NCBI RefSeq assembly: GCF_900964775.1
Contig: NC_041818.1
Span: forward strand, 9,631,332-9,695,331
Source of the DNA: Scleropages formosus
Lineage: Eukaryota > Chordata > Actinopteri > Osteoglossiformes > Osteoglossidae
Reading direction: 5' to 3'
DNA length: 64,000 bases
The position numbers and the translations under genes are program-made. The notes beneath the pieces were generated by a model. The model made no database searches. It was not told where the DNA came from and saw nothing but the letters and a program-made list of their open reading frames with translations. Shown one piece after another: positions 33,789 through 44,189 of this stretch (position 1 is its first letter; each line of letters opens with the position of its first letter).

Positions 33789-36700
33789 ATGGAGGGCCCT
33801 TCCTCAAGCACAGTTCTGGAGGAGGAGTGGGGAGATGGACACAAAGAAAGGGAGGCAGAGCAAACTGGAGGGTGTGAGAGCAGTGAAGAGACAAACCGCG
33901 ATGTTCTTACACCTGATCCCTATGAACGAGCCACCCGGAGCTCTCCAGCTCCCGATGTGAAAGTGGAACCATGTAAGGTGAGGCCAAAGCTTTGCACTAT
34001 GAGGACCACCTTCATCTCTCGTGGGAAGCGTGGGCCAAATTCAGGACCAGGGACCAATAACATGCTAGACAGGTCATCTGAAGAAAAGGCACTAAGTGCT
34101 GCTGTGGATCCAAAGGACAACAAAGCGATGGATCATAATGAGGAAAGGGCAGAGGGAGAGCAGACAGGAAAGGAGGGAGGAGGGGAGTGTTTGAAAGAGA
34201 GAGACAACGGGGAGGACATGGAGACGGAAAGAAGAGGTGGCGAGAGGGAGGTTGCGTGTCATGTAAATGCTGAGGACGTGGAGAGATGGAAAGGGAGAAG
34301 GAGGGTGCGGCTGGGTGGGAGCGGAGAAGGAGAAGCAAATGAGATGAAGAGGTTTGAGACGGACAGAGAGAGACGAAAACAGTGGATTAGAAGAGACAGG
34401 AGACTCGAGAGCGACATCCCGGAGGGAAATGGGCAGGCCGAGGAAGCGGGCTCCGAGGTGCAGCCGGACCACAGGCTGGAGCGGAGGGGCTCCATCCGGC
34501 GCACCATCCTCTCCCACATGTTCATGCACTCCTCCGCCTCGTCGTCGTCCTCCTCCTTCAACTGCTCTTCCGCCGAGAGCGATGCCGAAGTCTTCAGCGA
34601 AGGAGAGGAGGCGAGAACCAAGGCCCAGGACGCGGGGCCCAAGAAGAAGGTGAGGCGGGGGAGGGGTTCTGTGTGTGTGCGCCATTTGCCAGAATGTCTG
34701 TGGTGCAGAACCGTGCAGAAGAGCTGCTTTCCGACAAGTGCTGCGCGTCCTGCTGCAGACCGCACGCGGCCGCTACGCGCCCCGTTATTCGGACCTTTTC
34801 AACAACCCGTTCGGAAATCGATCCCGGACGATCGACGCGTCGGTGCCGACCGCCGCTCGCCGGGGATCGATTCCTAGGCGGTCGATTTCACAGACTCCGC
34901 TCGCGTGAATTCCGCTCATTTACAAAGTTGTCGCTTTTCCGTTACGCAAATCCGGAACAACGCGGACGAGTTTCTTACGGTGTCACTTTCACGTCATTCG
35001 CCCCCTTTCGTTGCGGAGATGCTGAGGATAAGAGGAATGCGGCTCTGAGCTGGGAGCGTGTCGATGCACCGCGTGGCCTTGGAAACGCGCCAGACCATGC
35101 GTGACAGTGCATGTTTACGTACTTATTCTTAGTTCTTATTTATGCACGATCTCCAGAGAATCTGAGGAACCGAATATGAATATTTGCACCCCGGAAGCCC
35201 AGACTGTCCCAATAATAACAGGCTGTATTTCATCACTACGCTGAATGTATGACGAATTCTTTTGGATTGGAACTGGTAAAGAAGCTCGAGATCTATGATT
35301 CCAAATCATTTGAAATGGGAAGCTGGGCTGCACTCAGGGTCAAAGGCTGTATCGGCCCATTTTTCATCCTTATTTTATATCCTTTAAATATAACGCGTAA
35401 CGCAGCCCGCCGCACGTTTAATCAAAAGCGCGTAGGTCCCGGCCTTGGTTTTCCTCAGGATAGTCACTGCCGCGATGACAAATTGCATGGCACCAGCATG
35501 TGAATAGTTAGAGCAGAAGCAAGGGAAGGTCCACATCATAATTAACAGTCGAAAGAGAAGAGAGAATAAAACAAAAGAGGGATAAATAAAATAAAAAAAA
35601 CGAGAATAACGCGTGTTGTCGATATTCAGTAGATGTGGAGTAAAAAGGAGCCGGCGGCGGCGTAAATAGCTAAGAATTTAAGGTCGACGATTAAAATACC
35701 GAAAAAGATTTTAAAAAGATTTTTTTGAAATTGTTGCAGACTGGCAGTAAGTGTTGTGAACCGGCCCAATTTGAGCGCTTTCGATACTCCTGCTCGTCGC
35801 ATATTCCGGGGCCAGTCTGACCTTTGGGTGCGAGCAGCTCTTCGTTTCAGGATTTTCTGGCCCTTTCGCGATTTGCATGCGTTTCAAAGAGATCCTTGAC
35901 ATAACTAGTGTCGGGTGAAGACATTTGAATAAGCCGCTGAAATGATTTGCATGGTGCCTATAGCGGAAGAGGGAGGGCGACACTCACTGAGCCCCCCGTA
36001 CCCACTTCCACTCCGCCGCCTTTGTTATCGCGCCGTCGGGCTTCGCTTCTCTGCGCGGCGACTGCAGAAGCGAAACGACATCCGTTCCGGTTCTCACGGA
36101 CGAGGAAAGGACAGATTTCACCGAATGGGTCGCTGGGTTTTCTTCGGGATTCGGGATCCTTCAGTCCATACAGGCTACACTATGACATGTGCTATCTGCA
36201 TGTGGGACACTGACCTCACAGTATGTTAAAATCTCTCCTCCTTTGTCCTCCTTTGCTTTGCCCTCATCCCTCCGGCAGACTCGCTCCTGGAGGACGTTCC
36301 TCACCATGATGCAGTGGTCAGCGCGCCGGCAGAGTTCCTGGGTGCAGCTGGCAGGACACCCAGGCATGTTCGTACTGCGTTTTGTGCGTGCCGCTGCACG
36401 TAACATACAACGTCACGCTACCTGCAACTAGTCGCCCGTTTATACCGCTGGGTAACTTTTACCGAAGGAATTTGCCGCGAGTGCCTTGCTCAGGGGTGCT
36501 GCGGCAGAGGGCAGGATTCGAACCAGCGACCTTTAGGCGGTCGATCCGCTGCGTTCGGCTGACGGATTGGCGGAACAGCATTAGATGTTGCTTCTCTTCT
36601 GCACCTTGCCAGGCAACTTCCATCCCAGCGAAGGCGGCGAGGTGCTGAAGAGGTACAACGCTGTGGAAAACACCTGCCTGGAGGTCCTCATGAGTGACGC

Positions 36701-39216
36701 CCTGCGCCAGTTTGTCCCGCAGTACTACGGCCTCGCCAGCAGGGGGGAGGACAGCTACATGCGCCTGGAGGACTTGCTGAGTGGGCAGATCTGTCCTGTC
36801 ATAATGGACTGCAAAATGGGTGTCCGGTACACCGATTTCACAGAGCGCTGAAGTGCTGCCACATGCAGAAGTTCTTTCAACCTTCAAATTTACCTAGTTT
36901 TGAGGTCTTCCTTTCGGGGGTTATTTGTACAGCGGTTTTTAACGATGGAACGGCTTGCTTTCTCTCAGCACCTTCCTGGAGGAGGAGCTCATGAAGGCCC
37001 GGCACAACCCCAGCCTGCGCAGCGACATGTACCAGAAGATGGTGAAAGTGGACCCGTCGGCACCCTCCGAGAAGGAGCACGCTCAGAAGGCTGTGACGAA
37101 GCAGCGCTACATGCAGTGGAGGGACAACGTGAGCTCCACCTCGACGCTGGGCTTCAGGATAGAGGGGATCACGGTATGCGTTACCGGCGCTCCAGCACAT
37201 CACGACGGTCACGCTGCCACACGCAGCTACCGAACTGACAGACACTGATGTAACTACAGTCATGCAATCAGCTGTGAAATACACACACACACAGTCTGAA
37301 GCCGCTTGTCCTGAGCGGGGTCGTGGCGAACCGGAGTCTAACCCAGCAACACAGGGCGCAAGGTCGGAGGAGGAGGGGACACACCCAGGACGGGACGCCA
37401 CTGCATCACAAGGCACCCCAAGTAGGACTCGACTCGAACCCCAGACCGACCGGAGAGCAGGCCCTGGCCAAACCCACTGCGCCACCGCGCCCCCCTAGCT
37501 GTAAAATAGTTACGGTTATGGTGAATTTTTCACAACTTTTTTTAGATCTCCTACTAACAGAATATTTATCTATCCATCCATCCATTCATTAGTAATGTCC
37601 AGTGCTTGTCCAGAGCTGGGTTGTCGTGGTCTGGAGCCTATCCCAGAGATACATGGCATGGGGGAGGATGCACCCTGGATGAGACACCGGTCCACCAAAA
37701 GGCAGTCTCACACATGCACACACATGCTAAGAGCAATTTAAAGGCACCAGTTCACCCGAAACACATCCATGAACTGAGCTATAAACTGTGCACAAATACA
37801 GAGAGGCACTGAGACATCAGTCACATATATCAAGGCATTGCCTAAAAAACGTCGCAAATTCACAAATCTCTGTCCTTCCTCTCAGACGGAAAACGGCAAG
37901 GTGCTGCGGGACTTCAAAATGACTCAAACGTCAGCCCAGGTGGCTGAAGCCCTTCTCTCCTTCACAAATAAACAGCCGAGCATTCTGGTCAGTTCCCATC
38001 CAGCTGGCATAAACACAAACAAAATCTCCCTGCTCCCTACTTTTATTTCTAGCCTGGTACATCACTTGCTTTTGATCCTTACACGTCACTCTCAGCTTAA
38101 CTGAAAACGAGAACTTCGATATATATTTGCACGACAATTGGCATTTCGGTTACCAGAGCATGTAAAACAGTGGACACGGAGGTAAAGGGACACGTTGTTC
38201 CACACTAATAAGACCAAACTGTCCTCCGGTGCTGCTCGGCCATGGGAAACTCGTGCACTATTTCTCTTTTTCTCCAAGGAGGCGTATCTATCCAGGCTCA
38301 GTGCTCTACACGAAGCTCTCAAAGAGTCTGAGTTCTTCAGGACGCACGAGGTCAGTCCATCTCCGCCACTATACCGTGTTTTCCCATGTTTTGTATGGTC
38401 CCCTTCGCTTTTATAAGCAATTACTAGGTATCTTTACGAACGTGTTTACTACTATTACATGCGCTGCTACAGTACCGTTTTGTGCAAACGCAAGTTCGTG
38501 GAAGCAAATCCACTAAGGTGGATATGGTGAACCAGTTATATGTGATTTTTGGCTATGTCACTTTGTCAGTTTAAGTTTTCGCTCTGCTGTGTGTGGAAAA
38601 TCTTACTTTGGCTCAGTGTTCTTTTACTCCTCTTCCTCCTCCAAAATGAATCCCTTGTCTCTCTCCAAAGATTATTGGCAGCTCGCTTCTCTTTATCCAT
38701 GACCGCACAAGCAGAGCCAACATATGGATGATAGATTTCGGGAAAACGCTCCCTGTTCCCTCTGGGTTACATCTCGGGCATGACATACCATGGACTGAGG
38801 GCAATCGGGAAGATGGATACCTTATTGGTCTGACCACACTGACCTCGATGGTGACGAAGGCCCTTGAACAGTCTCAGGGAACAGGCTTGAGCAGCTGCGC
38901 TGTGGAACCTGAACGCAAACCGCAGACACAGACCTGGTCAATGTCAAGGGAAGTCATACCGAAGAGCCCTCGGCTACCATTGCTGGAAGAGTCCGACTCA
39001 AAGGACACTGGTCTAGAGGAGGTGTTGAGTGGTGACCTTCTAGGATCCAGTGCAACTAGACCAGAGTGCAAGCTGGAGTGCTCCACATTCCTAACATCCC
39101 TCGAGTACATCGCTACCCAAAGCCTCCAGAGTAACTCTGTGCCAGAGTCACATGCCGAAAATTCTTTGCCGCCAAATGGAAACATCCTACGTACCGCAAG
39201 CATGGATGTGGACTAA
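33789..39216 (+). CDS. Inositol-trisphosphate 3-kinase, ITPKC-like
   Basis: Seven exons: 33789-34649, 36279-36363, 36613-36826, 36969-37173, 37886-37987, 38279-38350 and 38671-39216. The sum is 2085 nt, or 694 aa, close to human ITPKC (683) and unlike ITPKA or ITPKB. The enzyme turns Ins(1,4,5)P3 into Ins(1,3,4,5)P4 with ATP. Exon 1 is a charged, low-complexity N-terminal region. A calmodulin-binding-type stretch, [20 protein letters not shown], starts near 289. The PxxxDxKxG signature (PVIMDCKMG, 377-385) and SSLLFIHD then IDFGKT (534-539) mark the catalytic domain. LAGHPGNF also favours ITPKC. After the usual end (near 580) there is an unusual ~115-aa Ser/Glu-rich tail. Intron 2 appears to use a GC donor. 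Paralogue identity is moderately sure. Confidence 0.9.
34650..36278 (+). other. Kinase intron 1, partly CpG-rich
   Basis: A 1.6-kb intron with a CpG-bearing first part (34640-35100). No exon, repeat or RNA was recognised in it. Confidence 0.4.
36425..36565 (-). repeat. L2-tailed tRNA-SINE relic in kinase intron 2
   Basis: Phrases CCGAAGGAATTTGCCGCGAG and GGATTCGAACCAGCGACC show an inverted, head-containing fragment, just upstream of exon 3. Confidence 0.6.
37276..37497 (-). repeat. TG-tailed tRNA-SINE, copy 11
   Basis: An inverted, nearly full-length copy in kinase intron 4 with a short (CA)n. CGACT is duplicated inside the B-box region, so the pol III box is damaged. No clear target duplication was found. 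Confidence 0.85.
37585..37800 (-). repeat. Class C tRNA-SINE fragment
   Basis: An inverted 3' part of the class C family (CTTGTCCAGAGCTGGGTTGT, CCTATCCCAGAGATACATGG) in kinase intron 4. Confidence 0.6.
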
Positions 39217-39507
39217 AGGTCACGTGATAGGACTGAGAACATCACTGACACATCCTTAACATAGCAGCAAAGCTGGACTTTGAAAATCTCTCGGGTAAGA
39301 GCTGGTCAAGAAACCAAAAGATATTTTAGCTTTCCAGTATAACTGAAAGAGAACCTGTGCTGGACCACAGAAATGGGGCCTACAATTGGTCTTTGCACCT
39401 GTGAATTAGACTAAACAGATGTTGAGGCACTGAGATCAGTGTGATTTTGCAGCTCAAATGACAGTATTATGCATTAGGTCGACAGCCTAAATGAAGAAAA
39501 CTGATTG

Positions 39508-39862
39508 AAGTCCGTCCATCCAGTTTCAATAATTGCTTGTCCTGAGCAGGGTCAAGGTGTACCAGAGCCTATCCCAGAAGCATTGGGCACAATGGCTGAG
39601 GGGGGGTACACTCTGGCTGGAACGCTAGTCCTTAGCAGGGTAGCCACTCACACACACATATAGGCATTCATCCATTCACACGCTAAGGGCAATTTAGTCA
39701 CCAATCCACCTGAACTCCATGTCTTTGGACTGTGGGAGGAGACCACAGCGCCCAGAGGAAACTCATGCAGACACGGGGAGAACAACCAAATTCCATACAG
39801 ACTCACATTCTCTCGAGGCAGCAGCTCTACTTGCTGCACCACTGTGATGCCCCTCATTGAAG
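39508..39862 (-). repeat. Class C tRNA-SINE, near full length
   Basis: Inverted. It reads from its 3' end (CTGAGCAGGGTCAAGGTGTA), through ATGTCTTTGGACTGTGGGAG, to a tRNA-like head ending CTGCACCACTGTGATGCCCC. It lies about 290 bp past the kinase stop. Confidence 0.8.
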
Positions 39863-40409
39863 TCTTTATAATTTTTTTTCTTGAAAAAAATTAAAATTGT
39901 TTTTGACAAAGTTGCATAATTTTCATTGCACTTAAAATACATTCTCAAAAACACAGACCACTGGGGCAAAAAAAAAAAAAAAAACTTTTCATGGATCTAC
40001 ACACTATCAAAATACTCTATACAAAAGTCTGGTCTTATGCTTATTTTGAAAGTCTTTTTTTTTTTCCTAAACAAAAGGTGTTTGGGACTTTTTGCCCCAT
40101 TCAAAAAAGCCCCCAGAGCCATTCACACTTGAATTACAAAATGGGAAACAGGATGTATCCGCAACAATGGATAAATCATAACACATATTTGATAAAGCTG
40201 TGAATTATCCGAAACATTTATGCAATCATTGTGACAAACCATTGCTTAAAAATGACACAACTAGCTCTGTTGTACAGCATTCAGAATTTTAACTCTGAGC
40301 TTTAATCACATGACTTTTTTCTTTTTTATGAATATTGAACTATTTATTTAAAAAACACACCACACAGCCATTTTATCTCAACTTTTAAAATGTGTTAAAA
40401 GCATTACAT

Positions 40410-41240
40410 TTCGATTTATTCATGTTAGAGATAGAGATACTTTTCTCCAAAGTGACATACAAACAAATGTGCATTTCAACAAATGTTTAGGTTACAACAA
40501 TGCAACTATCAAAGTAAAATGAGTTGATCTCGTTTTTTTTTGCCAGTGAGCATCGCACAAGTAGCTGCCTTCAGGGGTGAGTTTGATAAGAAATGATAAG
40601 AAATTTAAAGGTGATTGTTACAGATGGTATGAGGATGGAGCAGTTAGAAGGTAAAGAGAGAAGTGGTCCAAAAGAAGTGCCCTTTTGAGACCCTTGTTGA
40701 ATGTTGAAAAGGATTCAGCACATCAGAGGTAGAAAGGAGACTAGTTCCACCCCAATGGAGCCAAAACCAAAAGCATTTGGACTTGATTCTAGACTCCTGG
40801 AATATGTGGGACCACCAGGCACCTAGAGGTGGAGGAGTGTATTGGTTTTGCTGGGGTGTATGGGGTGATCAGGCTTTGTTGGTATTCATCATTGATCACC
40901 TTTTAGTCCATAACCAGAGCCTTGAACTTGAAAGTCAATGCAGATGAGATGAGGAAGAGAGATATATATATGGGAATACTCTGGGAGGTGAAACACAACT
41001 TATACCATTCTGGCTCAACTGGAGAAGCTTGATGGCAGAGACTGGGAGATCAGACTGGAGAGAGCTGCAGTCATCCAGGTGGGATATCACCATGGCCTGG
41101 ACTAGAAGTAGGGTAGAGTGTGCTAGAGATATGGTTGGATTCTGCAAATGTTATGCAGGAGGAATCTGCAGGACCGGGCTATGGCTTCAATGTGTTGGAG
41201 GAAGCAGAGACCTGAGTTGATTTAAACTCCCAGGCTTAAA
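40410..41240 (-). mobile_element. L2-clade LINE relic (3' end of ORF2 and 3' tail)
   Basis: On the minus strand, decayed frames give LLVQAMVISHLDDCSS and LPVSAIKLLQLSQN, matching the L2-clade RT ending LLVQALVISRLDYCNS. Next comes CLVVPHIPGV-type sequence, and the 3' tail is CACTTTGGAGAAAAGTATCT before ATGAATAAAT. Many stops are present and no 5' half was found. The tail is the same as that of the second SINE family. Confidence 0.75.
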
Positions 41241-41504
41241 TGAAGAAGCAGATAAAATTAGTTGAAATGACATGAGAAAGTAATTGTCTACTTTGATAGA
41301 GAGCTCCCGACTGATAATTGGGCCTGCTGGGAGAGGCAAAATGTGATGTGAGAAGATATATTTGTGGGGGTTGGAGGAAAAGAGAAGAGCTGAGTATGAT
41401 CAGTACAGCAGTGACAGAAGAATTTATGAGAAGAAAAACTAATACAGTGACTATGTGGGCATATGAAGATTTTTCTTGTTAATTTTTCTTGGTATTTGCA
41501 ATTA

Positions 41505-41695
41505 TTATTCAACTACTTTTCTCGAAAGAAACTTACAAGGATATACCCATTTAAATTTTTTACTAGAGAAGTTGAAGTTAAGTACCTTGATCAAGGGTAC
41601 TACAGTTGGAGAAGGGTTTTAAATTTGAGTCCTTCAGCTGCAAGCAAGTATCTGCAACCACGACACTGCCTGTAACACCATGTTACAGGGCCTCG
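41505..41695 (-). repeat. L2-tailed tRNA-SINE relic
   Basis: An inverted, diverged copy (TACTTTTCTCGAAAGAAACT, CTTGATCAAGGGTACTACAG). A tail-only fragment in plus orientation follows at about 42285-42335. Confidence 0.55.
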
Positions 41696-41879
41696 GATTC
41701 AACAAACAAACCTATAAGCAGGTGGTTTAGTCAAAAATGCTGTGTAAACCTTTCACTGCGTCCCACCCAGAAAAGCCCCTCAACCTTCCGTGTTGTGACA
41801 ACTGAGTTCTATAACATGTCACCAAAATGTGAACCTGTCAAAGTTGAGGAGTGTGATCTTACTATAAGCTAATGTCTAA

Positions 41880-43900
41880 AAAAAAAAAAACACTTTATTA
41901 CTTGGTAATTTTGCATTACAGTGACTTAAAATTGCAATTTTTTTAAAAAAAAATAAAACATTTAAAATACTCCCATCTTCTTTAGTTTCCATTGTGCCAA
42001 TTGGTGTTGATAACTTTGTCAATTTAATAAAAATGTACTATTTGTCCAGTTCGGTGCCCTTCATCTAAAATTAGATTTAGGTGATACTGATTTTGGTAGG
42101 ATCTGCAAACGTGCAATGTTAAAACGTTGCAAAAACTTGCAATAGTGAAAAGGAGCAGCACTCAAACATAACAAACCAACAGTTATAATTTGCATAGCAC
42201 ACAGACTTTGCCTTCATTGGCATGCGTGTTAAATACATCATGTTAAAAAAATGTATGTTAAATAGATACATTTCTACGAGATGTACGTCACTTTCGAGGA
42301 AAGCGTCAGCTAAATGAATAAATGTATATGTACATCACCATACATAAGAATTTACATCACACGTGACGTTATGTGACGTCACAATCGTTAGCCAGTGGCT
42401 TATTATTAACGGTCATATGGACAATATGTAGATTGCAATTTTGGCAACATTATGGTTAACACTTACACTGAATAATATAAGGTTTAAAAAATGAGCAAAC
42501 AGAAGGCCATCACTGCGCCACGCGATGATTGGCTTAACTGTGACGTCATGACACGTCACAACATGTTGTGACGTGGACCAATTGGACCAATGTTTTACGT
42601 ATTGCTGACTTTTGTTACATGAAATTCTTCGTAAAGCTATCCAAACTATGTTAAATCAAGCTCAAAAGCATTTTTTGTCAAAGAAACTCTTAAAACCAAA
42701 TGTGTTCTTTATCTGTCTGAGCATTCCTACTTGAAATAAAAACGGTACAATTATGGAAAGTTATACGAATTATCCAATCATGTCGTAGTAATTAAGGGTT
42801 GATAACTCCTGCAACAAACACCAACAAGGAAAGGTGCAGGATTAAACGAAAATTTACCAAAAAGACAAAATTAAGGAACTTTAGCATTGTGTGAGCCTGG
42901 AGTAAAGATTTTTTTCAGAGTAATTTTGCTGGTACACTACAGTCTTGAAAATTGTAACATCGTCACACCTCCAATCGTAAAAAATCAAAATGGCTATAAC
43001 AAGGATTCAAATGAAACTTGAAAGTGTATTAATAACAGAAAACGTAATTACAAATATTTTTGCACTCAACTACTATTTATTCGACAGTGAATACTCTACC
43101 TAACAGTGTTTCGACCCGAGCTCGTTCACGACCAGTCTTGTAAATGGTCGTAAATCAATGCTGCGCACAGAAACACATTTGGCGGCGATCCGGACACGTG
43201 TTTGCAAGTCTCCTGGACGTCGAGTGAAGCAGAGTTGCCCATTAATTTAAAATTTGTGAAGCTTCTTTACAAATTACTGAAGAAAAAGTATCGCTTACAC
43301 ACGTATGACATTTTAAGTATTACATTTTACATAATAATTAAACCAAGATGACATTTTTTCGCAAGTGGTACGACAACTTCCAAGTGGTCACTCGTGTATA
43401 CCCAATAGAAGGTAAAAAAAAAAAAAAAAAACTGCATAAATAGTTTGTTCTTTGCAGCTGTGGCGTTTGTTAAAACCCCTGTGTCTGCTTGTACAACATT
43501 ACGAGAACTAGGTCAGGTGGGTTGATTGTCAGTGAATGGAATGTTGTTTCTTTATTTGAAAATAACACTACTTCAACTTCAAGTGTCTCATTTGGTGAGT
43601 TAATGGAATTTCTGGGTGTAGATCGAGGGGCATATCAACGGCTTTTTAACAAAAGTAAGATTTTAACACTAAATCATTGAAAGTATGGTAACTTAGCTGT
43701 GCACCTAGCGGTCCTAGTCTCTGCCACGATGGGAAAGGAGCGTAGCCTAATGATGGCAGCGCAGAATGCAGTGTACAAGAACTTGTTCCAGAACTTGTAA
43801 TTCTCAATACGTTCGGTGTTAAGGTGGGTTTCAAATTAAAAATTTAGTGTGGCTAGTAAGTGTCTTTAAAAAGTCACTAAGCCTCGTTTGTATTAAAGAT
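41880..43900. other. Kinase-NXF1 spacer with two CRE palindromes
   Basis: AT-rich. TGACGTCA occurs at 42374-42381 and 42541-42548; the second is followed within 30 bp by further ACGTCAC and GTGACGT half sites. A poly(A) run lies at about 43413-43431. No gene or named repeat was recognised. Confidence 0.4.
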
Positions 43901-43904
43901 TGTC

Positions 43905-44189
43905 ACTTTTACACCGGAAGTTGTAGTTGGGAAACCGAAACGTGGAAACTAGGAAAAAACTACAATTCCACTAGGTACTTCCGGTGCACATGCGTAATGC
44001 GCCTCGCTCTTAGTGACGCGGAGGCCGCGCAGTCGTTACCAAATTAGCATAAAAATACAAGATATAATCGTATAGCCCCTCTTGATAGACTCATAAGTAG
44101 GTCTTTATCTTACGTATTATATGTTGTAGCGACGCCGCAGCTACTGGCGTCAAACTCTTCTTTTTAAGCTGGGATTTTTTGTCCAGAAT
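43905..44189 (+). promoter_or_regulatory. NXF1 promoter with mirrored ETS and ZNF143-like sites
   Basis: CACCGGAAGT at 43912-43921 is the exact reverse complement of ACTTCCGGTG at 43977-43986; both are ETS/GABP-type. Between them, GTTGTAGTTGGGAA and AACTACAATTCC form a second mirrored pair resembling ZNF143/SBS elements. NRF1-like CATGCGTAATGCGC and CpG-rich sequence follow. There is no TATA box. The start codon is about 200 bp downstream. Confidence 0.6.

Noticed and set aside
34092-34685. Minus-strand frames of up to 197 codons opposite kinase exon 1
   Set aside because: They are shadows of a purine-rich, low-complexity coding exon; no motif and no splice partners.
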